This document shows positions 11,042 to 22,573 of a stretch of 64,000 bases of DNA, in pieces. The stretch spans positions 4,402,001 through 4,466,000 of the forward strand of contig CM056874.1 of the NCBI GenBank assembly GCA_029876055.1, written 5' to 3'. The notes under the pieces were generated by a model. The model made no database searches and had not been told where the DNA came from. It saw only the letters and a program-made list of their open reading frames with translations. Both the position numbers and the translations under genes were made by a program. The DNA is from Madurella fahalii. Taxonomy: Eukaryota; Ascomycota; Sordariomycetes; Sordariales. Numbering within the stretch: the stretch's first letter is position 1; each line of letters starts with the position of its first letter.

Positions 11042-12154
11042 TCACTCAGCTTCCGGCGGGCAAGCGATACCATCCAGCGCCGGATCAGTCGCCGTCTCAA
11101 CCACACCCTCGCCGTGGCCGGCTTCCAGACAATATTGCGTACATCCGTTTAGTTCGCCGATTTCGCCCTGGATCTTGAGGACGGTGCTGAATCTCACGTT
11201 CCCCTCGCACGAGTTCTCGTACTCCGTCTCGTTGGCGCCGCTGGGGCTACACGCGCCCGTATTCGGATCGCCGAGCGACTCCGGGTACTCGATGCTGAAC
11301 ACGGGCTTGCCCGCGTCAATGTACGGCTCCTGGTAGTCGACGCAAAAGTTGAAGTCCTCTTCGTCCCGGAGCGTCTTGCAGACCTCGAGCACGGCAAAGT
11401 CGAGCACGTCGGCGACGTCGCCCACAATCTCGGGCGCATTCTTCTGCCCGATGAGCATTGTGAAACCGCGCTGCGTCGTCAGGCTGTGGGCGTGCGCGGC
11501 CAGCTCGCGGACAAAGGCGATGTAGTCGGCCTGGGAGAGGTTCCATCCGGTCTGCGGTTGCGGTTAGCAGCGATGATACGGCACTGCTAGCACTAAAGAG
11601 CGTACCTTGTTTTCACCTTCCTCATCTTGGAGGTAGCCGTCGATGTTGTCGGGGTCAACAGCATCGCAGCCGAGATTGTTGGCCAGTGTGATGCGCCGCT
11701 TGACAAGATCTCGGGCCGCCTGACTCTTTATGTTGATCCAGCGCTCGTCCTCGAAGCCTTCATACGGATTTCCGAGAAAGCCGCTGTCCTCCCACCTGGT
11801 CGCATAGTCGCAGTCGCTCGTCTGGGCGAGCCCGGCGTTGAAATAGCACATGATGACTGTATTAGGATTGTTCGCCTAAAAGGATCATATTAGTGTCTTG
11901 GTCATTACAGTGTCGACTTGAGCTGCCATACGCGGAGATGATCGACAATGCCAGGGTTTCGGGCAAGGTGATAAAGGTCTAGATCCCAAACCAGGGCGTC
12001 TGATGGCTCAACCGGCGCGTTGATGTCGATGGTGTTTTGGATCACAATCTGCCACTTCACGTTCGGCTCAAAGCCCGGAGGAACGTTGACCTGGGCGACG
12101 AGAGCTGCGGATAGTCAGGCAAGCAGCCAAACGGGAAAGAATTGAACGCTTCAT
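11042..12154 (-). CDS. GH114 endo-alpha-1,4-polygalactosaminidase-like enzyme, frame break in signal peptide
   Basis: Three exons: 12154-11932, 11875-11606 and 11551-11042. Introns are 56 nt (GTATGG, branch ACTAAT) and 54 nt (GTACGC, branch GCTAAC). The mature part begins VNVPPGFEPNVKWQIV and follows the GH114 fold: DALVWDLDLYHL, VIMCYFNAGLAQ, GCDAVDPDNIDGY carrying the catalytic Asp, GFTMLIGQKNA, and KPVFSIEYPE carrying the second acidic residue. Family members such as fungal Ega3 hydrolyse the galactosaminogalactan polymer of fungal walls and biofilms. Exon lengths sum to 1003 nt, one too many. The ATG reads MKRSILSRLAACL and then leaves frame; removing one base would give a standard secretion signal ending ALVAQ. 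So the copy is either broken by a 1-nt insertion, carries a sequence error, or uses a very short 5' intron. Otherwise 333 aa, normal for the family. Confidence 0.75.
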
Positions 12155-13191
12155 GTTAGCCAGGTAACTGTGTACAGAGCTTGGTTTCCAGAAAGACGCT
12201 GCAGCTGCTGTTGTGAGTGTTGCAAACCCGACTCAGAGGTCTGAATGAATGCTTCTTATACTCCTTTAGCCAAGGGTCCCGAGATTACCTAACTGCCACG
12301 TTTAACCAGCCTCGCTGCTCCAATACGGCACCCTTGCGCAGTTCATGGGGTAGGTTGTATCAGGTTCAGACATCAGGCAGTCACTGATTTCAACCCCAAT
12401 AAAAAACCGATCAGCAGATCCTTGAACCAGGTCCGGGAGACCAAAGTCATGCTGAGGCAGTTGCTAGGATGGTTAGTCTGGGGCGCATTACAGATTTGCG
12501 ATGCACGGTTCTTTCAGTTTGTACTACATCGGACCCCCCGGCTCGAGCAGTCGTGCACCGATCAGCAATAACGGTATATGTCAGTTTACGACTCTCGAGT
12601 ACGCTGGTAAGCGTACCAAAGATGAGAAATCCAATGGATAGGATCTGTCCAATGTTTGGACTTGACTTGCATTCCAACGTGCTGGGTGCCGGGTTTTCTG
12701 TATGGTTTTTTGAAGGATTTTATGCCTGCTTAGCCAGGTGAGCTGAAAGGGTTGGGGCCTTGTAAGGCGCGTGGCGAGGTGGGATTCAGGGCCCGCTGCG
12801 CCGCCAGCATGAGATAGGATGGTATTAGCTCGCTTTATGCAAGCCACTGTTCTGGATGAATAACGTAAAAGGAATCCATGGTGTTTACAGTACCTTTCCG
12901 GGTTTTCGGCCTGTGTAACGTTGATCGATCTTCGCCACGTCCTGAACAGGAGGTGGCTAGTAGCAAACTGTCGAATGTCGGAAATGCCCTGTCTAATTAG
13001 CATCTCAAGCCAGGTGGCTACAGTAGCACATCCAAGCCTACCATTAGGCCTAAAGGCGCCAAGGCAGGTGGCATTGCTGTGGATATCCTCAGCATCATTC
13101 TAGCGGTCAATAGAGAGCATTGTTGATAGTGAGTCGAGACCAATTGTTATAACGGGACGGTATTGTTTGATAATTTGTTAGCTTTGCACCA
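12155..13191. other. Intergenic
   Basis: Upstream of GH114 and downstream of the P450. Minus-strand frames near 12581-13003 show no family signature. No repeat seen. Confidence 0.45.
12255..12260 (-). promoter_or_regulatory. TATA-like box upstream of GH114 gene
   Basis: TATAAG on the minus strand, about 100 nt upstream of the GH114 ATG at 12154, is at a sensible distance for a fungal core promoter. There is no ATG between it and the start codon. Confidence 0.35.
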
Positions 13192-14936
13192 TCATGCCTT
13201 CACTGCCGCAGTAACCATGACTGGCCGTTCCTCTCCTTCGAATATCCCCCTTTCGAACGTGATGTCTAAACCGGGATCGCACAGTTTGAACTGATGCTGT
13301 TAGCAATCCGTGGTCACTAGATGCGTAATGTCCGCCAAAAGCCGTGTTGGCACTCACCTCAAACTTCAACACCAATGTTGGGACGACTTTCTTCATCTCC
13401 AGCTCAGCCAGATTCTTCCCGAGACAAATCCTGCTCCCCTGACTCCAGACAAGACTCGACCGCTCCATCGCCTGCCTTCCCTTCTGATCAACCTCTAGCC
13501 AGCGCTCCGGTCGAAATACATCCGCATCTCTCCCGAAGTACGCCTCGTCTCGGTGAATCACATACGGTGCAAATCCGACCACCGTCCCGCCGGGCAAGTG
13601 GACACCTGCCAGTGTACAGCCCTGGGGCGGCACCTTCCTCTCCAACAATGTCCCGAGCGCGGCGTGCAGGCGCAAGGCTTCCTTAATCACAGCGTCAAGG
13701 TACGGAAGCCCCTCCACCTGGTTGTAGCGTATCGGAGACACTGAGTCAGGCGACAGGCCGGCGTCTTGCAGCTCCCGGAGCAGTTTCCGCAGCACTTCGG
13801 GGTTCTTCATCAAATAGTAAATAATAACCGACAGCGCGCCCGCCGTGGTATCTGTCCCGGCCGAGATTGTCGAATTCACCAGACCGAAGAGCGTCTGCTG
13901 CGGGATGGCGTCAGGATGGGCTCTGCTCCCGTCAATGTATTTCTGTAGAAGATCTTTCCTCCCGCTCGTCTCCAGCGCTTTCGTCCCTTTCCTCGCCTCG
14001 ACTCTCGCAACTCCCTCACTCGCCCACCGCGACGGCTTCCTCCTAACCAGCCACCCACTCCACATCCAATTCTGGAAAATGAACTTCTCCAACTCCGGCA
14101 TCGCTTGCCAAGTATACCAATGCATCAGACGCTTGTACGGCAGCCCGGACAACCCCACCATATCCCTCCCCTGCCTCAGGCAGCCCGCATCCTCGCCAAA
14201 TGCAACCTTCAGCATAGTGTCGATCTGAAAACGCTGCATGTGTGCATAAAGGTTGAACGCCGCGTCCCCGTAACGCTCCAGGCTCTCGACAAGCGCCTCC
14301 ACCATGGCGTCAACATCCCTCTCATGATCCTCCACCATATTCCTCGTCAAAAACACCCCTCCAACAGCACGTCTGATTGCCTTACTCTTCTCTTCATCCT
14401 GTATGTCCAGGATAGACCCGATCGACCGGCCCTTGACAAACGCTCTCATTGTGCCATAGGAATCCGCCTTTTGGGTGGGGGGAGGGCGTTGGCGTAATCG
14501 CAACCAATCAGTAATACATCCCACAACACCTAATTATTCTCACAAGCAGCAGCAACGGCAGCGGCAGAAAAAAAAAATTAAAACATAAAAATAACATGAT
14601 AAAAATGAATATTTGAAAAAGAAGAAGCAGAACACTCACCTTCACGAACCCTGCTCTCGGATTAAACACCACCCCAATGTCCGCCGGATCCGCCAAACTC
14701 ACCGTGTTTGGCCCGACCCTCACAACTGGGCCATACCTCTTGTGCAAGTCATGCACCACCGGCTGGATAGCGCCCCTGCCAAAGTACTGGATTCTGAACC
14801 GCCAAAAGTTGGTGAAGGCAGCGAGGAAGGGGCCCGGGACGTGCTTGAGCTGCCAGTATCGCCTAATCAGGGACAGCGCCAGGTAGGTAGTTAAGGCGCC
14901 CGACAAGGTGACCAGCAAGGCGGGGAGCTGCATCAT
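13192..14936 (-). CDS. Cytochrome P450 monooxygenase, pisatin-demethylase-like
   Basis: Three exons: 14936-14640, 14467-13358 and 13290-13192. Introns are 172 nt (GTGAGT to CAAAAG) and 67 nt (GTGAGT, branch TTGCTAAC, acceptor ATCAG). The start is MMQLPALLVTL, giving an N-terminal membrane anchor (about residues 4-24) followed by the Pro-rich hinge HVPGPFLAAFTNFWR. Diagnostic P450 motifs are in order: I-helix AGTDTT, ExxR in KEALRLH, FRPERWL, and the heme loop WSQGSRICLGK with the axial Cys. Splicing the last intron restores the usual end (FKLCDPGLDITFE to VTAAVKA). The N-terminus resembles the pisatin demethylase/benzoate hydroxylase-type fungal P450s. No biosynthetic partner genes are adjacent, so detoxification is as likely as secondary metabolism. 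Substrate unknown. Confidence 0.9.
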
Positions 14937-15635
14937 TTTTCTTGGCTGGGTGTGAATGGCTTGGCAAGTTGATGTAGGTAGGTGTTTTACAATAATCAAA
15001 GGAGAACAGAACTTCGAAGGAATGGGAAGAGAGAGAAAGCGACGTAGATATCGGGTTGAGGAGAGGCGTTTACCAGTACGAGCGAGAACCAGATGATCAA
15101 CGCCTGTTCGGCCGGTTCGGCCGGTTCGGCAGGACTGTTCGGCAGAACTGTTCAGCAGGCCTGTTAGATGCCTCAACCAAAGGTATGGGCTTACTCAGAC
15201 CCCACGCCCGAGTCTCCCAAAACCCTTGGGTTCTGGCAGGTGGAATGACCATTCAACGCCCAACCAAGGGAGCTGCTCGGTCTTCGCAGTCTATTCCCAA
15301 ACAGGCAAGGATATCTTAGCGTTTTCGGTACCAACACGGATTCAACGTATAGATGGCTGCGAGATCCATTGAATGCTAAATGCTAACGACCTAAGAAATG
15401 AGAGGGTTCGGACCCTACCCTAATTGTGGGTATCTGAGTAAAATGTATCTTCGAGAACAGATAAGGAAAGGGAAAAGAGAAAAAGAAAAAAAATATGCGT
15501 TTTGCAATCCGTCGCCGGCAAGCCCTCTGCGGGCGTGTAACGACGTGTTGAGTAGAAACTAGGAAATCTGCGCGCTAGCGAGTGTGTGGTGCGGTCATTA
15601 GAACGACTCTCAAAGGAGACTTGCATGCATATAAT
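14937..15635. other. Intergenic, P450 promoter
   Basis: Contains the P450 upstream region, the short GTTCGGC repeat listed separately and the 3' flank of the zinc-finger gene. No other gene seen. Confidence 0.45.
15105..15165 (+). repeat. Short tandem GTTCGGC(C/A)G-type repeat
   Basis: About six imperfect copies of a 9-14 nt unit built on TGTTCGGC / GGTTCGGCC lie about 170-230 nt upstream of the P450 start. The unit could be a simple slippage array or clustered binding sites; no known factor is assigned. Confidence 0.5.
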
Positions 15636-17447
15636 CTAGAAATGCAACGCCGGCCACAGCATTGAGTAGTCTTCCGCCATGCCGCGGATCTCCGACTCGA
15701 CCGTATTTGGTCGCCTTTGTTCTGCCTCTTCCTCCATGCGCTCGGCGTAGTCATTTGCCGTTCGCCTCGCAGTTACGGTACCGCCAGCCTCCTCGATCCC
15801 GTGCTTGTCCTTCTTGTGTTTTTTCAGATTGTCTAGTCGACTGAACGTTTTAGTGCAGTCTGGCACATCACAAGCCAACCTGAGGCCCTTGTGTGTATTC
15901 TTATGTTTCCGGAGGTAACCTTTGAGGTTCTCCCTGACACCCCGAGGTCTCCAATTGCATTCATCACACCGGAGCTCCTCGGTCGACTCCAACCCAGTAT
16001 TCTGATGGATATCCAAAGGATGGTGATTATGATGAGAATGGGGAGACAGGGCCTCGGCCTGACTTCCATCCGCGACCGGCGTTCCATAGACTGTCGGCGC
16101 AGCCAGTTGCATCGAATCATGGCTGACCGCTCGAGGCACGGGATGGCGGGACGGCGGCCGCACTCCAAAAAAGGGGGACGCGTTCCTACAAGGGGATGTT
16201 GGACTGGACATGCCGCTGCTGAGGCCCCTCGTCAGGAGCTCCGTCATTGGTGCTTGTAGATTGAAGCCGGTTTCGTGTATGGGTGATGACGGAGCTGGCC
16301 GAGGGGTTTCGACCTCGACCTTAGGGCCCCACCAGCCGTTCTCGACACCCGAGGCAGCGGGACGGAGCTCCGTCGGTGACAAGGCTGGTCCGGCAACGGC
16401 CATCGGATGATCCACGGACATGGCTGAAGGGGATGGCGGGCGGTTAGACAGAGATCCCATCCCGGTGCCATAAGGCGACTGTGGGGGGAACATGTATTGT
16501 TGTGGCGTCAGGGCGTTGGTCGGTTCCTGAGCCGATGTAATAGGAGGCTGATATGTACTTATCCCAGGATTGAACAGGGTCGTCTGCGAATTATTTTCAG
16601 TAAGGGATTTGGACGGGCTGTCGTCGACGAATGTTGACGACGTGGTAATCGAAGAGACAGTAGAGGACAAGTCACAGATATGGTCCGCGTTGAACGTCGG
16701 CCAAAACATGCCCCCGCTGACTTCTGGAATGCTTGGCGGTAACATGGGCTTGTCCATGTCCGTGAAGCTAGGAGCACGTCCTGAACCGGGGAAGACGATA
16801 TGATGTTCGATGGTGGTGCTTGGAGTTTCGGAAGCAGCCGTGCTCGGTCTTGAGTCCAAGGGCGGGTTCTGCTTGCGCGGGTCCTTCTTCCTCAGGGTGG
16901 CAAACCCCTTCACCTTTGAGCTAAAGCTGACCTTCCGGTTCAGGGGCTGTTGGGGTCTCCATCCTGCCCACTGCGCCCAGTCTTTCTCGTTGGTCGGGAA
17001 GCTGTGCAAGCTATTGCACTTGTCGCAAGCAAACTCGCCGTTCACGACATCCTGACAAGACAAGAGGTGCTGAATGAGCTGCAGCGGCGCCTGGAAGGCC
17101 CTGCGACACTTCACCATGGGACACCTGTAGCTCTGCTGCGCTTGTCCGCCCGACAGCTGCTCGAGGAAGTCTCGGAGGAACATGAGGGTCATGCGCGCCG
17201 CCGTGCCATCGCTGATGACCTTGTCCTCGTACCTGGCAAATGCGGATCAGCCCTGCGGGTCCGTTCAAGAGACAGCAACCGACCTTGTCGGTTGCCAGGG
17301 GCTATCAACTCACGGGCATCGGACGAAGTGGTCCATCAGGGCGGCTTGCGGAGGGTCAGCGTGCAAGCCATGGTTGTGCGCAGTGTGGATGGCCGCCGCG
17401 TATGGTCCCTCGTCGTGCATCACTAGATTGTCAAGCGGATTCGACAT
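15636..17447 (-). CDS. C2H2 zinc-finger protein, probable transcription factor
   Basis: Two exons, 17447-17314 and 17232-15636, with an 81-nt intron (GTGAGT to GCCAG) that joins FVRC to PYEDKVISDGT in frame; 576 aa. The start is MSNPLDNLVMHDEG. Near the N-terminus (about residues 80-125) is a Cys/His cluster (YRCPMVKCRRAF, then HLLSC, ACDKCNSLHSF). The middle is long, Ser/Pro-rich and disordered. Near the C-terminus are two finger-like units: CDECNWRPRG..LKGYLRKHKNTH, and the canonical ACDVPDCTKTFSRLDNLKKH with KKDKH. This layout occurs in many sordariomycete C2H2 proteins of unknown role. Nuclear DNA binding is inferred. The upstream region holds a perfect CRE-type palindrome. Confidence 0.85.
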
Positions 17448-17808
17448 GGAGGCAGGCGCGACGTGGCTGACTGGCTCGCGGGGTGCATCCACTGCATCGT
17501 GGAACCAGACCAGGCTAGCGGGGGACCCCAGACAGGAAAGACAGAGAAATGTCTCGGCCTTTTTTAGGGTCTGGGGAAGCACGGTCGACGGGGTTCGAGT
17601 AGCACAGAGAACCAGTCCGCCGCGAACTCTCTTTCCGGGATGAAGGGCCTTTTACTTTCTCCACGGCACCCGCCGCCCCGGACGCACGCTCGAGGGATGT
17701 GTTGCGGCAGTTGTGTCGCACCCGTCCTCGCTGACGGGCGGGCAAAACCAGGTGAGGAGTCGAGCAGGCCCGGGGCCGACTGGCACGCTGCACGTTAGGC
17801 CAGCTCGC

Positions 17809-17826
17809 GGGGGGGGGGGGGGGGGG
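17809..17826 (+). repeat. G18 homopolymer tract
   Basis: Eighteen consecutive G residues about 360 nt upstream of the zinc-finger start codon. Such tracts are slippage-prone and can form quadruplexes; the exact length is also prone to sequencing error. Confidence 0.8.
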
Positions 17827-17866
17827 AGAGCCTGGGGTCAGCGCTGGCCGCTCAGGCAGACCGGCG

Positions 17867-17882
17867 GAATTGACGTCAATTC
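17867..17882. promoter_or_regulatory. Perfect 16-nt palindrome with CRE (TGACGTCA)
   Basis: GAATTGACGTCAATTC is a perfect inverted repeat centred on TGACGTCA, the binding site of ATF/CREB-type bZIP factors (Atf1/AtfA in fungi). It lies about 420 nt upstream of the zinc-finger gene start and just beyond the G18 tract, so it plausibly controls that gene. Confidence 0.5.
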
Positions 17883-20800
17883 ATCTAGATTGCCATGTAA
17901 TCAAATTGATTGGATTGGGACGGGCCTTGGCGGCTTGAAACCGGTAGGTACGTAGCGTCTCGGGAAGGGAACAATGTCGGCTGCTTCGAAGCGAAACGGG
18001 GGGACGAACAAGGGGGCTACGGATCGGTGGCCGAGTCGACGGGATCTCGAAGGAGAGTAAGACTTTAGTCAGTGTTGCAGATATATCTTCTTGGTTCCTG
18101 GGGAAGAAGAGCACCTGCTGGACTTGGCAGACGCTCCCTTGGGAGCTGTATTGAGTGCTACGTCGCTTCTTGGACGACTGTGGGCTACGGCGCGCGTGTG
18201 GCAGCCACTGGCAGGTGCAAGGGGCGGCTGGGCCGGTGCCATCAAATCCGGCTGCTCGCCTGCTTCGCGTTTAGATGACCTGAAGATGAATGGGCGGCTT
18301 CGCAATAAAGGGCCGCGCCCTCTCCGTTGCTCTGTGCGCGAGGGACAAACTTGCGCAGCGAACGCGGCGCTCTGATTGATTGGGAGCGACTGCCGTTTTG
18401 CGGATGACGCGAGGGGGTGGTGTTCGGCCAGAATAGCCGGGAAGCTGCCTGCCGCTGCTGGGCAGAGGCACAAACTCAGGCAGCGGGCGGGTTTCTGTTC
18501 AGGTGATTCCCCTTCTAATAAAGCAGTGACCACCTCTCTAATTTGCAAAAAGTGTTTTGGGCGTGTTTGTCGTGCTTCGGTCATCCTCTAGCCTCCGGTC
18601 TGCAATCACCATCCCCTGCACGGCAACCGCCATCGGGCATTGTTGGTTACATGTTAGTGGCCTCATGTGTGCCGGTGGGCATTTCTAACATCCTTGCTCT
18701 GCCCGGAATCCCCAGCTGGATTTTTTCTCCGTCCATCAAGGTGCCCGCCTCTCGTGGAATGATGGAGCGGGACCAGCTCCCGGCAGAAAGGGTATTCGGT
18801 CTGGCGACTCGGGGGTGGGTATCTAGCGCATCTCGGTGCTATTTCTGCTCCCAGCGCAGCCTTCAGGTACGTCAAATCCAGTAGCTTGTTCAATATCAGT
18901 AGTTCCGGCGGCCCCCCCCCCTCTCAAAGCAAGCCGAAGCGATCGCCAGATCGTCTCGATCGAGCCCCGACAACTCGGGACGGAGCAGGAGCGCACCGCC
19001 CCTGGCATCGTGGCATCTCCAACGGCAGCCGATGGACATTCAAAACGGCAGCCAAGAGCCAAGCCCTCTCTCCCAGCGCCGCTCAGCGACGCAGACTGGC
19101 GGAAACGTGCGAATCTGCAAGGCGTGGGTGGTTCTCTTATCTGCGAGCCCAGCAATATTGCGTCGTGTCGCTGCCAAATTTGGAAGTTGCAGACAGGCTA
19201 AAAGCCGGAAAGTCGAAAGCGAGGCGGCCAGGCTAAATTGATCCTGTCGCTAAGGTTATAACACTGCTCTTGGCGGCCACCCTCCGCATGTTCTCCATGT
19301 TCCCCATGTTCCCCAGACGGACAAGAGCGCCACAATCCCGTTCCTCGGGAGACAATTCGCCGACTTCGGGGTGTGCGCCCAGGAGGAGTTTTCAACCCCG
19401 AGATACCCGACAAGACGATCACGGGGCAGCGGGTTGGCTGGCAGGGGAAGTAATGTATATCCCCCTCGGCGTTGAGGCTACGTTCGAGACTGCCACCCGA
19501 ATCCTAATAATACATCATCGGTCTTATTGGTGGACGCCCCATTGCCCGCCGGCCTGTGGTGGTGCCATGATCATGTTGGCGAGGGCTTCCACTACTCTTG
19601 ACAGCCGCTCACTGGGAGGCGCTCCGTCTCAAGTGAGGTTGATAAGCTTGCTACGTTACTACCTAAGATGCCAGAGGGCAGTCGACTATGTAGCTTGCCA
19701 AGAGATCTTTGGATCGACCCGTTTCCACGTTCCTCCTGGGCCGGCGTCGTCATGACAAGCAGGACGCCGACATTGCCCCGCGTTCGGATGCGAACGTACG
19801 ACGCTCGATATTGATGACACCGTCGCATCGAGTTTAGAAAGCTGCGCGAGGCCTCGCGTTCTTTCTAGTGCTAGCTGTTACAGAGTAGAAAGCCGTTTCA
19901 TGCAGGCTGCGGTCCGCGTCTGCGCTAGGATCCAAAAGCGAAGGGATCACACCAATACGACCTAAGGCAAACTGATAGCACAGGCCAGACCAGTTCTAAC
20001 AGGCGCAGCTCATGCAGCAAGGACGCCACAGCCATACATTCGGCTGGCTTACCCGACGGTCGTCGCATGCTGATTGGTCTTCGAATATCTATATGCAAGA
20101 CAAGAGGTAACGGCTCAACAGCTGCTGTGTTCTGGAAACGCACAACGATGACACGGCCTTGCGTCGCTTCGCCCCTGACAGGGAGGGATTGGTTTAGACC
20201 AGAGGACCTCGTCAATATCTACAAATTCGGTACTGCGTGTAGGATCCAGCACGCGGTACTGCAGGTGGGCAGTCTAGGTCGCGGAAATGATTCTCCCCGG
20301 GGGATAAAGTAGGCCGTGGTGGTAGACCTTGTCAACTCGCTAGGACATCCGGGGCGCAGATGGCTCGTGTTGGTCCCAGGGCATCTCGGTGCTGTTTATT
20401 GAGTTTTAGGATCCCAGGACCCTGGGCCGGATGGCTCCGGGTCCGGTGAGCCATGGCAAGGTCGTGATAGGTGAGAGAAAATCCTAGGACCGACTGGAAG
20501 TGTAGTGTTTCTCGGTCAATTCTGCCCTACATATGGTAACACACCAATGACGGTAGAACGGGCTTAGTTGGGCGTATCCGGGGCCCAACTTGGCAATCCA
20601 CCCTAAGCTGCGGCTCCCGGTCATCGCGGGGTTCTTCGGGGCGGATTGACCGCGGTTGTATCCAAGGCCGAGAAGCCCAGATGCCCAAAGACCTCATGTA
20701 GCTCTGAGATAGAGACCAATGCGGCGGGGCCATGATCTAGTTTGTGGCTTGTAGGACGGCTTGATAACAAAGAAGGCTGTGCCCGAGGGGGCTGTTCTGG

Positions 20801-22573
20801 CAGGGAAGAAGGCAGACCCACTAGCAGTCTTACACAGAACTTACTCCCGGTGGTCAGACCATCAGCCACCGCCCGAACAATTGTCTTCATTAAACACATG
20901 TCGAATTTGTCCTTACCCTTTATTATCTGCGTTTGTCTCGTACCGTCCAAGATCTCAAAAAGCAGCAGCGTCATCCGAGTGGCTTTTTAAGCGGACGGCG
21001 CAGCCCGGAGGCCTGGGTAAAGCAATTTCGCTGGCAATTGAGTGGTATTCAACCTCTTTCAAGATCGGAAAACTGCATTTGTGTGTAGGATTAATGAATG
21101 CGTAATGAAGTTGAGTGGATGGCCGGGCTCCATGCGGGTTCCACATGGTCATAGAATACCTTAACAGCATCACGCAAGAGCCCGCGGGCAGTATGTGCTC
21201 AGATGCCCTATGAAAATACTAGAATACTCAAGAGAAAGCTCCTTCCCGGATGGACACCCGCAGTCTCGGCAAGTTTTGCTATCGTGCCCTGAAAGACCGG
21301 TAATCATCCCAGCATTTCGAATTCGGCCAGTGCGAATACGTTGGTAAGGATGAATCGCTGCTAGACTCGTCTCCTCTGCGCTTCCGCAGCAACCAACTTG
21401 AATCTCGATCGTCGGCTGGCAGTGTGCTAGCTTAGCTGATAACAGGAGGTGGCAGTTGCGATGGCATGAGTGGGAATATTCAAGACAGGCGAAAGCCGCG
21501 TCCGAGTATCGACGAGCGGCCAGAAACAGGCCATCTTCAAAACAAGAATAAGGCTGCGGGAGGTGACAAAGCACCTACCGAGATACGTGCTCTGGCGAGC
21601 GCCGACTAGCCCCGAACCCAGCGGACGCACTGAAAGGGGAGGTCAAGAATGGAGCTGATGTCCGAGCTTGCAAGCTAAAAAGTTGCCAGCTGATTCTGTG
21701 GGTCCATCAGCCGCACGTTCGACGGTGTCCCATGACCCTTCAGAGGCTACAGTATACACCAGAAAAGACTTTGCGCGCTGCATCAACATCCATTAGTTAC
21801 CTGTAGTCGATCCTCAACTTCGTTCGGTTCGGACCCATTTGCCGCTGATTAAACAGCCTGCGCAAACCACATGCAGACATCGGTTCTTCTTTCACAGATT
21901 CGCGCGCCACATCACAGTAAACAGGAAATAATATGGATGCGACACACAAGTGCGGGACAGAGGTCAATTGTTGCCGACAACCGAGACCTGTCGCTCATCG
22001 CCTCATCGCCTCGACTTGTCATGCTTTGCTTTGGCTTTGACAGCCAACCCTAGCGATTGTAGCGCCCAGCTTGATGCGGCGGCCTGCCGAGTCCCAGGGA
22101 ATGGCCTCATGTGGCTAGACTTGCGCTTCGAGTAGCTAGCTGAACCACTAGTCTCCTCAGGCGTTCCCCTTTTTGGGCGCACAGTCAGTCGAGCCCTCCG
22201 CGTGTCTTCTGGCGCGGATTTTTCCAATAGCGTCTGGGGACGAAGCCACAACAACGTTCTAATTTCCTAAGGCACTCTTGTCATTGGCTGGTTTGCCCTC
22301 TCTGCAGGTTCCAGAGATGCGGCTTTGAGGAATGTCCAAGGACATGGTTCGATAAACCGCAAACTCCGCAGGTGCTCCATCAGCCGTCAGGGGCCTAGCT
22401 AGACTCCCAATCTCGCTCTCTGCCGCCTCAACCAAAACTATGAGAACAATGGCGCCCAACCCTGACGGTGATAAAAGGGGATGCGCGCCGCCGTGCGCAA
22501 CTACCCCGAGGAACCAGTGCTCGTCTCCCCGCGTCGTAGCTGTGAAAACAAACCCGTTAGGTTGTCTGGCATC

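Larger units (their letters stand above)
17448..22573. other. 5-kb gene-poor interval
   Basis: Apart from the zinc-finger gene promoter (G tract and CRE palindrome listed separately) I recognise nothing coding on either strand. Open frames reach about 170 codons but have skewed composition, no motifs and no credible introns. It could hold long UTRs, non-coding RNA or old decayed elements. Confidence 0.45.
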
